DNA of 64,000 bases from Spinacia oleracea (taxonomy: Eukaryota > Streptophyta > Magnoliopsida > Caryophyllales > Amaranthaceae): NCBI RefSeq assembly GCF_020520425.1, contig NC_079491.1:30495449-30559448 (forward strand), given 5' to 3'. The notes under the pieces are model-generated. The model was not told the origin of the DNA and ran no database searches. It saw nothing but the letters and a program-made list of their open reading frames with translations. The translations under genes were made by a program, and so were the position numbers. Numbering within the stretch: the first letter of the stretch is position 1; each line of letters opens with the position of its first letter. Positions 1-9,641 of this stretch are shown piece by piece.

Positions 1-330
1 TAGACCTAATCAAGAGTTTATGACTAAAAGGGCTCCCACTTAAACCAATAAATTCACATGCTTTACTAATTTTAAACATAAAAATGTATTTCTAGTCTAA
101 CCGGAAACATACAAATTTAATTAAAATTTAAAGCTCATATAAATTTATAATTGAATCCGCTTATTTAATTTATTTTTCAGTCGTATTTAAATTAATTCAT
201 GATTTTAATTTTAGTAAAATAATTAGAATAAATGAAATTTATTATAATTATAATATTCAAAATTAAAATCCAAGAAAACAATTTAAATTATTAATTTTAA
301 AATTAATTAAAATTTCGTAAACTGAAAATT

Positions 331-850
331 TCAAATTATAATTTTAAAACTCGACAATCGTGACATGACGAGCACTTGGGCTTGCGCCCAAGCCCCGTCG
401 AGTGCACGACCCATCGATGTCCATGGCACAACGTCGCAGCAGCCACGCGCAAGGCAGCAAGACAAGCCACGCTTGCGCGCAGCCTGCCTGCCCATAGCAT
501 CGCAGCAGCTACGATGCTCCTCGCTTGATCGCTCGCTCGCTCGCTCGCTGGAGGCCACGCGTTGTGGTGCGCAGAGCAGCGATCGCTGGGCGACCAGCAC
601 TCGCTCGCTCGCGCGCCCACAGCGTGCCATTGCTTCGCCCATTGCCCATCACGCACAGCGCTCGACACAAGGCAGGGTTGCTGCCTTGTGCTCGCGCGCC
701 ATCGCCTTGCTCGCTGCATTCATACCGCGTGGGCGACGAGCTCCCTTGCTCGTCGTCGCACGCCCGCACTATACAACACCCCTTAAGGGTAACACGTAGC
801 GTCCATTGCTTTGTGCGTGCAAGTTATATGAGCGAATCGCATAAAAATTA
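331..850 (-). other. GC-rich leader island of Copia copy B
   Basis: A block of about 470 bp, rich in GCTCGC/CGCAGC words, sits in AT-rich flanks between the primer site and the element body. Overlapping open frames on both strands are Arg/Ala/Ser/Cys-rich and reflect composition rather than protein. Near its right edge is a hairpin (733-759, GACGAGC pairing with GCTCGTC) and a CCCTTAAGGG palindrome (780-789). Both also occur in copies A and C. It is probably untranslated leader RNA. Confidence 0.6.
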
Positions 851-1552
851 AAATTTTATTTTCAAAATTAATGACAAATTAATAAAGCATATTAATTTCA
901 TAATTTTAGGGCGAAAAATCGAAAATTTATTAATTAATTGATTTCCGATTAACATGGATTCAAGTCTAGGTCATAAAAATTTAAAATTTAACACAAATTT
1001 ACAATTTTTATGGTGATTTTTAATCATAGGTATCTAATTAAATTATTAACTAATTATGAAAATCAAATTAATTCTAAATTATTCCAATTTTCAACAAATT
1101 AATCATAATTACAAATTAGATTGCATAATTAACAAGGCTAGGCATTCAAACTTGTTAAACATATACAGTAGGTCAATCAAAAATTCAAGATTTATCAACA
1201 AGAATCGCAAATATTTAATTTAACATCTTAAATTTACGAAATTTTGCGTTCGAAAAACTAAAACCTCCGAAAAGTCATAGTTAGGCTTCGAATTTGAGAA
1301 TTATGGGTTCGGCCGAAAAAAAAAATTATTTTTGTCAAAATTTTAGAATGCCTTTTACATGCGGAATTGACACAAAAATCACTCGATTTGGATGAGTAAC
1401 GAAGAAACTGCCGAAAAACTGCGTACATATAATTAAATAAACGCAATTTGCAATTAATTAACAATTACGAAAATTAATCACCCCTTTTAATTCTTGAAAA
1501 TTTGTAATATTTAACCATGTTTATGCAATTTAGATTATGAAAATAATAAGAG

Positions 1553-1565
1553 GCTCGTGATACCA
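1553..1565 (-). other. Primer binding site of Copia copy B
   Basis: Read on the - strand the site is TGGTATCACGAGC, one nucleotide inside the LTR end. It resembles the plant initiator-Met tRNA complement TGGTATCAGAGC, with the same small change seen in copy A. It fixes the orientation of the element as right to left. Confidence 0.75.
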
Positions 1566-1566
1566 C

Positions 1567-2932
1567 TGTTAGGTTATGATACATATGACAATACATAAAT
1601 CATGCGGAAAAACCATAAAGCCAAGAAAGCATATTATTTACACATAATCATTTAGCATAGTATAGATGCATACACTTTGTAGCGTGCCTTCCCTAGCTGC
1701 GCCCGAACCGAACAAGAACAAGTCTTTAGGACTCCAAGTGTCGTCCCTCCGTAGATAGTCCACAGTACGTCCGGATCCGCCTCAAGATTGACCAACTAGA
1801 ATCGCCCTTAAGGTGCTAGGAATTTTCGGCTATTATTGTGCAAGAGTGTGGCTGAATTTTCATTCAAAAACTTACCCTTTGAATACTTCAATCGTATCTA
1901 TAAATTATGACCCTAGGCCCTTATTTATAGAGGTTTGGAAAGGGAATTGGAATCCTAGTAGCGATTTAATTAAACTTAGAATCCTACAAGGACTCTAATT
2001 AATTAAATAATCCTAATAGGAATAGGAATTTAATCACACACCAAAACCTAATAGATTTAGGAATTGTGCATGGACACAAACACACACACGCACAGAGCCA
2101 CGAGGGCGCCCGCACGCGTGCGCTCGGCCCACGCAGCCCACGCTGGGCAGCCTTGCCTTGGCGCGCTGGGCCTGCCTTGCGGTGGGCCTGGCGCTGCCTT
2201 GGGCTGGGCGTTGGCCGCGTCCTTGCTTGCTGGGCGATGGCCTGGCTTTGTGCTGGGCCTTCGTCCGGCAGGCCTCGTCCTATGCTGTACGATATGCTTC
2301 CGATTAAATTCCCGGTTCCGGAATTCATTTCCGATACGAAGAAGATTCCGGAATTAATTTCCGTTTCGAACAAATATTTAATATTTCCGTTTCCGGAATT
2401 ATTTTCCGATTCCGATAATATTTCCGATTCTGACAATATTTCCGATTCTGACAATATTTCCGATTCCGGCAATATTTCCGATTCCGGCAATATTTCCATT
2501 TCCGATAATATTTTCCGACACGTATCATGTTTCCGTTTCCGGCAACATCTACAATTTGGATAATATTTATTTTTCCGATACGATCCATATTTCCGTTTCC
2601 GGCAATATCATCGTTTCCGGAGTATTCACTTGCTTGTGACGATCTCAGCTCCCACTGAAACCAAGATCCGTCGATTCCGAATATCCATAGATAGAGTATT
2701 TAATGCCATTAAATACTTGATCCGTTTACGTACTATTTGTGTGACCCTATGGGTTCAGTCAAGAGTAAGTTGTGGATTAATATCATTAATTCCACTTGAA
2801 CTGAAGCGGCCTCTAGCTAGGCATTCAGCTCACTTGATCTCACTGAATTATTAACTTGTTAATTAATACTGAACCGCATTTATTAGACTTAACATTGAAT
2901 GCATACTTGGACCAAGGGCATTATTTCCTTCA
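1567..2932 (-). repeat. 5' LTR of Copia copy B (1366 bp)
   Basis: On the + strand it begins TGTTAGG and ends CCTTCA, so on the coding strand it runs TGAAGG...CCTAACA with TG/CA termini. In the direction of transcription it holds a conserved U3 start, a tandem array built on TTCCGATTCCG (about 2310-2620), a GC-rich island (about 2060-2290), a TATA motif (CTATAAATAA, 1921-1930) and about 350 bp of R/U5. The same order is found in the other LTR copies. Confidence 0.88.
2310..2620. repeat. Tandem TTCCGATTCCG-type array inside LTR
   Basis: Roughly 18-bp units of the form AATATTTCCGATTCCGGC repeat with point variation. The array lies upstream of the TATA motif in the U3 part of the LTR. Equivalent arrays occur at about 9000-9320, 17955-18235 and 55655-55990. 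Confidence 0.8.
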
Positions 2933-3911
2933 CTATTGGCCAACCATGGTAGGGGATTCGCAGTCATACGTTAAAAAGTGTGATAAATGGAAAAAGTTCG
3001 CTCCAGTAATCAATCAGCCTTCCAACGCCCTACAACCAATCATCAACCCCATACCATTCGCCTAGTGGGGAGTAGACATCTTGGGCCCATTCACAGCAGC
3101 AAGTGGGGGAAGAAAATATTTGATCATGGCAGTGGATTATTTCACTAAATGGATCGAAGCAGAGCCCACAAAGAGCATAACAGCCAAACGAATGAAAGAC
3201 TTTATTTGGAAGAACATCGTGACAAGGTTCGACATTCCTAAAAGCCTAGTCTTTGACCATGGAACGCAGTTTGACTGCACACCCATAAAACATTATTGCG
3301 CAGAGTTAAGAGTTAAATTCGCATACGCGTCAGTGTGTCACCCCCAGAGCAATGGACAGGCTGAGGCAGCAAACAAGCAGATCTTAAGTGCGTTAAGAAT
3401 GAAGATTGAGGACTTCAAAGGCGCATGGGCCGAATTCATACTAGAAATTATGTGGTCTAACAGAACCACCCAAAAAGAAGTAACAGGAGAAAGTCCCTAC
3501 AAGTTAGCCTTCGGGGTTGAGGCAGTGCTGCCCGTAGAAGTAGTTCTGCCCGGTTTCAGAGTGCAGTACTATGATGAAAGCACCAATGAGCAGCTCATGA
3601 GAGAATCACTAGACCTTCTGCCAGAAGTTAGGTTGTAAGTAGAACTCAAGCTTGCAGCAAATAAGGAATGAATGAGCAGAGCATACAACAAAAGGGTCAA
3701 GCACAGACCTACGCAAGTGGGGGATCTAATCCTTAGGCGAGCGTTTGCCACCGGAAAAGGTAAACTAGAGGGAAAGTTTACTGCTAATTGGGAAGGCCCA
3801 TATCAGATCACAAGGGAAGTAGCCCCTGGCTCATACCATCTCATGACAATGGATGGAAAAGAGTTAAAGAATAGTTGGAATGCCAACATGCTCAAACAAT
3901 ACTCTGTGTAG
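2933..3911 (+). pseudogene. Ty3/gypsy integrase, 3' end of pol (broken)
   Basis: One reading frame runs from 2934 to 3911 but has three internal stops: TAG at 3063, TAA at 3636 and TGA at 3669. Integrase landmarks are clear. YWPTM and CDKW are the end of the zinc-binding region, with Trp where the last Cys should be. WGVDILGPF supplies the first catalytic Asp, FDHGTQF the second, and QAEAANK the Glu 35 residues later (D,35,E). The C-terminal GKFTANWEGPYQI and NSWNANMLKQY motifs are typical of plant gypsy pol ends. It would have inserted the cDNA into the host genome. The N-terminal part is cut off by Copia copy B. Confidence 0.88.
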
Positions 3912-4109
3912 GTACGCAAGGCTAATATTGTAATAAGGCAAGAATAGGAAAGTACTCCCTTTTGTATCTCTTTCATACAACGCATAAATGAAATTGGCAT
4001 GGCTATTCTAGAAAGAAAAATGCATAGCATATATCGGGTTATGTAACCAAAGTACACATCGTGAAACATACTCTCTACAATTAACTTGGTCTGATCAACC
4101 AAGTTAACT

Positions 4110-4500
4110 GGCGGATAGCATCACGGTGGAACTTTCAGTGAACCGTCGCAGAACGATTTACGAGTTTTGTTCTGGCCAAAGCCAGAGCAATTCAAAATCA
4201 AAGCAGCCCAAGCGGCTGAATGAAACATCGCAGAACAATTCAAAATCAAAGCAACCCAAAAGGCTGAATGAAACATCGCAGAACGATTTACGAGTTTTCT
4301 TCTGGCCAACGCCTGAACAATTCAAAATCAAAGCATCCCAAAAGGCTGAATAACACATCGCAGAGCGATTCGCGAGTTTTATTCTGGCAAAAAGCCAAAA
4401 AAATTCAAAATCAGAGCAACCCAAAAAAGATGAACTAAACATTGCAGAACGATTTATGAGCTTTGTTCTGGCCAAAGCTAGAACAATTCAACGTCTAAGC
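4110..4500. repeat. Tandem repeat spacer in the gypsy element
   Basis: About five imperfect units of roughly 50-90 bp share the words AATTCAAAATCAAAGCA, GGCTGAATGAAACATCGCAG and ACGATTTACGAGTTT. They separate pol from the antisense accessory gene. Short open frames on both strands here only reflect the repeat. Comparable spacer arrays are known after pol in Tat-group elements. No promoter or gene is visible from about 3912 to 4900 otherwise. Confidence 0.75.
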
Positions 4501-4903
4501 AGGCGGAAATAAACGTCACAGGGCGATTTACAAATCTCGCTCTATCACAACGACCAGAGAAGCTAAAACTTTGTTCTGATGAACACCAGCCAAAGTAAAT
4601 ATTTACCAAGTATCTAACAACAGAATACAAAAAACATACAAAGCAAAGAACACATTTCAGCATATCAATGACCGACGGCTATACCTTCATTAAACACATA
4701 AGAGAATATACAGTACAACCTTACAAAATGGCCTGGGCAACAAAGCAGCCCAAATAAAAGCAAGGAAGAGTTATCAACATTGTTTCAAGGCATTACAACT
4801 GCCACAAAAGTATAACATATTCCAAAATAACATTGTTCAGCGTAAAGGATAATATAAAAGGCCCAGTAACGCAGGAGGAACAAGGTGATAGCCGCCAAAC
4901 CCA

Positions 4904-7900
4904 TTATTCATTGTTGCCTTCACCATCATCCTCGTCTGAAAAGGGCATATCTCCAGGGTGAAGGTTCCCAACACAGAAATCAGGCACTTCATCTGGCTCT
5001 GTGGTACGGCTCCCAGAGGCTTCAGCTTCCCGCAGCTCCCTCAGAATGGTAAGGTGTAAGCCAGCTAGCCAATCATCCTCGACCAAGGCCTAGTTAATCT
5101 GCGGATACTTGCGCTTAATAATCAAAGAAGCTGCTTCCACCCACCATCGTACATCTGGGTTAAGAGAGCATACTGTTGATCAGAGCGACAGAACTCTTGC
5201 ACTGCGGCGGCCACCTCCTTCTGAACAGAACTACGGAGATCTGCCAAGTCATCTGCATGCCTCTGCTCAGCAAGGCTTAGCTGCTCCGCCAACTCCTCAG
5301 TACGTTTCCTCTCAGCCTCTAGCTCCTCATGCGCCTTCGCCAAGTTCTCCCCATCAGGACGCAGAGCTACCACCTGGTTAGCAAGATTATCCCTCTCAAG
5401 CAAGATAGACTGCACATTGGCGTTAGCAATCGTCAGCGAGGAAGAGGCTCTCTCAACCTCCAAGGTTAAATACCGAATCTGCCTGTCTCTTTCTTCCAGC
5501 AGGACCAAATGCTGATCATACTTCCTCTGGTAGTAGATGAAGACGTCGGTGAGCTCCTTTACAGCACCCCCAGCCTAAAAAAAAGTTAAGTACAAGTTAA
5601 AGAAAGATTACAAAGGCAGCCAAAAAAGGCCATGATCAAAGAACAAGGTCAAAAGCCATAAAGAGCTTACCTCCAATACTTTTTGGCAAGCATTAGCCCC
5701 TGAGGTGTAAATACGCTCACGAGGATGATCAGTTGGCAATGATATACCTCAAAGCATCCGATACGCCAAGGTCCCACCTTTCTTAGGGAAGCTGGCATAC
5801 AGAGACTCATTCGACCTAACATCCCAGTTAGGAACGAAGATATCTTCGCTAATACACCCTAGGGGGAAAAAAGCAGCCATTTCTGGGTTCACCTCGGGGC
5901 GAACATCGATAAACTCCTTCTCTAAGAACTCGTTGTTGCGAATGTTCACATATTCTAGAATGGAAGACTCGGGCAGTTTTAATTGCTCCTCCAGATAAGC
6001 AGCTAGAGCAACAGAAGAAGTAGGAAGGGAAGCATTACTTTGGTTAGCAGGAATAGAAGTTTGGGCCTGCGGAGCCTGCTCCTGCGACCGAGAGCTCTCC
6101 CCACTGCAGTGACGCTTACCCTCGCACTGCACAAAGGGAACGTCCTGCTCCTCGTCTATAATCTCCACCGGCTCAGACGCAGAGGAGTCTATAATTTGGT
6201 CTGCTCGGGCAGACCGCAAGCAATCCGTGACGGTCCCCACAGCATCCGCCGATGTCCCTTTAATCGCAGAGCGAGGGCGACGATGGCCTGAGAGAGTGGT
6301 CTGGCCATGCCGCGCAGAGGAAGGAGTGGAAGAAACCACTCGAGCAGTAGGGTTAGGGCGGGACGCAGAAGTACCCGCGCCTATACTCACTCCAGTAGAG
6401 CTCCCTCCCCTACCAGAGCGACCACCAGCAGAGCTTCCTCCCCTTCCAGAGCAACTAGCCGCAGAGCTCCCTCCCCGAGTAGTACGACGAGAGCTGGCCC
6501 TGCGCCCACCAACAACATCGGCTATGGTCCAATAAGCATCAGCAGGCACCTCAACAGGCTCGTTGGTCGCAGGGGTACCATCATCAGCCAGCCCCAGAGG
6601 TCCCATCTCGAGGTGTTGGCAACCTAGCATAGTAAGGGCACAAAGTATTAGAACACAAAAAGAGAATAATGTATAAAGCCGAAAACACACAAAAAAAAAG
6701 TACAAAAAGAAGATGAAAGGGAAAATACCATGGGGGTGATTATTGCACAAGTGCATAGCAGAAAGAATGTCATTCCGCAGAATATAACTGGACTGCGGAA
6801 GCCAGTCTTGTGAGCACGACCAATGTCCTTACCATTGTCGTCGCGCTTGACCATGGAATCAAACCACTCAAAAGCAGCGTCCTCCAGGTTGTGACCAGTC
6901 AGAACCTCCACACCATCCATCTTACCATTTGGAGGAACAAAAGTGAGGTGAAGGGAAATCAGAAGGAACCTTGAGCCAGAAGAAACACTCTTTCCATTCC
7001 CTATGCCCAGTTGGATTTCCCAAACACGTCATCTTGCCTCGAGCAGTATAAGTAGTGAACCAACCAACACTCTCCCTCTTGTTGTCACTACTCCTGATAC
7101 AATGCAACCGCTTGCATAGGGACAGGGTCTCAGGAAAGCCCTTGAAACGAACAACCCACAAGTAGCAGACCAAGGTCCGCACAGCAAATGGAAGGAGTTG
7201 CGCCAGAGAAACATTGAAGGCCTTCAAAAACTTGACCAAAGTTGGGTCAAGGGGAAAGCGCAGACCAAAATCAAGGTGGTATGAATACAGACCAATATGG
7301 CCTGGAGGAGGAGCAGTGATGCGAGCGTCGTCCGCAGGAACAACCAACTCATATTCTGGGGGCAGAGCGTAGAGTTCCCTACCAACGCGCGAATAGTCGT
7401 TATTTCGAGTCGCTTTAAGCCAGCCCACATCCAGCTTAGCATTCAAAGGCCAAAAGACACCTCAGGGCTGAGGTAATAATCAGTCTCCCCAACAGGCAAA
7501 GTTCATCAACATACAGTGGGAATGGACGTAGGCGCTCTACCTCCTCAAGAAGTGGATCTTCCACACGGCGCTCTGCGCCACCTGAACTACTGCCAGAACC
7601 AGTCGCCATCGAAGATCATCTGCTATAAACATATAAGGACCCATCAATACCTCTAGTAAAAAACCCGTCAATTTGTTCAAAACTGTCCAACCAGGCTACC
7701 TCCGATAAAGGCTGAATGTCTAACCCAACAGGGGCATTAGGTGGAGGATTCAGTCGAACTTCTCTGGCCAAATACTCATGGCGCAGTTCTCTAAGGGTTT
7801 GACGATACGAAGGAGAAAGCTCTGACAGAGAAGGCGTCGCCCCGCCTGCAACAGGAGACCCACCCCCAGAGGAAGAACCACTGGAGATGGATATCACCGC

Positions 7901-8077
7901 AGGCGCAGAGCGAGACATAACATCATTCATGGATTTGGTCCTATCCTCTGCTACTGTCCTAGCTTCCTCATCAGAAGATAAAGAAACAGATGAAGGGGAA
8001 GAAGGGGAGTATGGCTTAGAAGAATCACTCATACACCCAGGGCTACTAGGATTGGCACTATCGGAGGTATCAGACAT
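4904..8077 (-). pseudogene. Antisense accessory gene of the gypsy element (transposase_28-like), decayed
   Basis: Read right to left, broken pieces form one large protein. 7616-8077 is a Ser/Pro-rich start with an acidic stretch. 6922-7446 is a conserved block with HIGLYSYHLDFGLRFPLDP, the kind of motif found in the Pfam family 'putative gypsy type transposon' (PF04195). 6648-6920 and 5749-6756 form a Ser/Gly/Arg-rich middle, 5122-5508 a long coiled-coil-like Glu/Leu-rich region, and 4904-5086 an acidic C-terminus. Frames change between pieces, so it is a pseudogene or contains introns I cannot resolve. Function is unknown. Its direction opposite to pol fits the antisense gene of Tat-group elements. 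Confidence 0.65.
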
Positions 8078-8191
8078 GTAGACTGAAAGAAAAAGAAAAA
8101 GGAAGAAATATAAACAAAGAGAAAAAGAAGGAGAAAGTCAAAGTAGAAGCAACAAAACACCATAGACATAAAACGACAGGGAACAAAAGGC

Positions 8192-8196
8192 GAAAC
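8192..8196. repeat. Target-site duplication GAAAC, left copy
   Basis: The five bases before the LTR start at 8197 are identical to 18537-18541 just after the far LTR. This shows that Copia copy A inserted as a unit into the gypsy element. Confidence 0.93.
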
Positions 8197-9630
8197 TGTT
8201 AGGTTATGATTCATATGACAAAACATAAATCATGCGGAAAAACCATAAAGCCAGGAAAGCATATTATTTACACATAATCATTTAGCATAGTTTAGATGCA
8301 TACACTTTGTTGCGTGCCCTCCCTAGCTGCGCCCGAACCGAACAAGAACAAGTCTTTAGGACTCCAAGTGTCGTCCCTCCGTAGATAGTCCACAGCACGT
8401 CCGGATCCGCCTTAAGCTTGACCAACTAGAATCGACCTTAAGGTACTTAGAATTTTCGGCTATTGTAGGCAATTATATGACTGAATTTTTGCTCTCAAAA
8501 ATCACTTTGAATACTTGAATACTCGATATAAATTATGAGCCCTTAACTCATATTTATAGACCATGGAATAAGTAATTGAATCCTACTAGGATACGAATTA
8601 ATTAAATTAGAATCCTAGTAGAATTCTTATTTAATTAATTTATCTTTTAGGATTAGGAATTTTAATCATTAAACAAATCCTATACTCTTTAGGTTTCGTA
8701 TGTGAACACAAACTCTACACGAGCATGACCCGCAAGCGTGTAGGCCATGCCCGCGCACAGCCCACACGGCCGCTCGGCCCACGCGAGCTACAAGCCCACG
8801 CGAGCTGCAGCAATGCTCGCAGCCCATTACTGCGCGCGCTGCGCGCGCTGCCATGGCCTGCTGGGCCTGGCCTTGCGCTGGGCCTGGCGTGGCCTTGGCT
8901 GTTCGTGTGGCGCGCTTGGCTTGCTGGGCGATGGCCTGGCTTCGTGCTGGGCCCTCGTCCGGCAGGCCTCGTCCGATGCCTATTCGTACGATACGCTTCC
9001 GATTAAATTCCCGGTTCCGGAATTCATTTCCGATACGAACAATATTTAATATTTTCGATTCCGGAATTAATTTCCGTTTCGAACAAATATTTAATATTTC
9101 CGTTTCCGGAATTATTTTCCGATTCCGATAATATTTCCGATTCTGACAATATTTCCGTTTCCGGCAATATTTCCGATTCCGGCAATATTTCCATTTTCGA
9201 TAATATTTTCCGATACGTACCATGTTTCCGTTTCCGGCAACATCTACGACTTGGATAATATTTATATTTCCGATGCGATCCATATTTCCGTTTCCGGCAA
9301 TATCATCGTTTCCGGAGTATTCATTTCTTGCCTGTGACGATCTCAGCTCCCACTGAAACCAAGATCCGTCGATTCCGAATATCCATAGATGGAGTATTTA
9401 ATGCCATTAAATACTTGATCCGTTTACGTACTATTTGTGTGACCCTACGGGTTCAGTCAAGAGTAAGCTGTGGATTAATATCATTAATTCCACTTGAACT
9501 GAAGCGGCCTCTAGCTAGGCATTCAGCTCACTTGATCTCACTGAATTATTAACTTGTTATTTAATACTGAACCGCACTTATTAGACTTAACATAGAATGC
9601 ATACTTGGACCAAGGGCATTATTTCCTTCA
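8197..9630 (-). repeat. 3' LTR of Copia copy A (1434 bp)
   Basis: Termini are TGTTAGG and CCTTCA on the + strand. It has the same internal order as the other copies: TTCCGATTCCG array at about 9000-9320, GC-rich island at about 8720-8990, and TATA motif CTATAAATA on the - strand at 8551-8559. Short frames in the GC-rich island do not look like genes. Confidence 0.92.
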
Positions 9631-9631
9631 G

Positions 9632-9641
9632 TCTCCCACTT
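9632..9641 (-). other. Polypurine tract of Copia copy A
   Basis: On the - strand the sequence AAGTGGGAGA lies one base upstream of the LTR start TGAAGG. This is the usual position and composition of the plus-strand primer in plant Copia elements. Copy C has the same tract at 56301-56310. Confidence 0.8.

Larger units (their letters stand above)
1..2932 (-). mobile_element. Copia-type LTR retrotransposon, copy B (right part only)
   Basis: Positions 1-1552 match the leader side of copy A (15462-17145), so the element is transcribed right to left and most of its body lies left of the window. Its 5' LTR is 1567-2932 and its primer binding site is 1553-1565. The insertion lies in the integrase of a Ty3/gypsy element whose reading frame resumes at 2933. 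The expected 5-bp target duplication would be CTATT (2933-2937), but the left copy is outside the window. No coding region of this copy is visible. The superfamily call rests on the reverse-transcriptase remnant in copy C. Confidence 0.85.

Noticed and set aside
331..851. Overlapping 74-144 codon frames on both strands, as also at 15805-16448 and 62501-63130
   Set aside because: All sit in GC-rich retrotransposon leaders, overlap in up to six frames and consist of Arg/Ala/Ser/Cys runs. They differ between copies and look compositional.
1999..2588. Long frames in LTRs with repeated NRKYCRNRKYC or SDSDNISDSDN-like text
   Set aside because: They are translations of the TTCCGATTCCG tandem array and the GC island, not conserved proteins.
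2310..2620. Regularly spaced repeats that might suggest a CRISPR array
   Set aside because: Units are adjacent without unique spacers, in a plant LTR.
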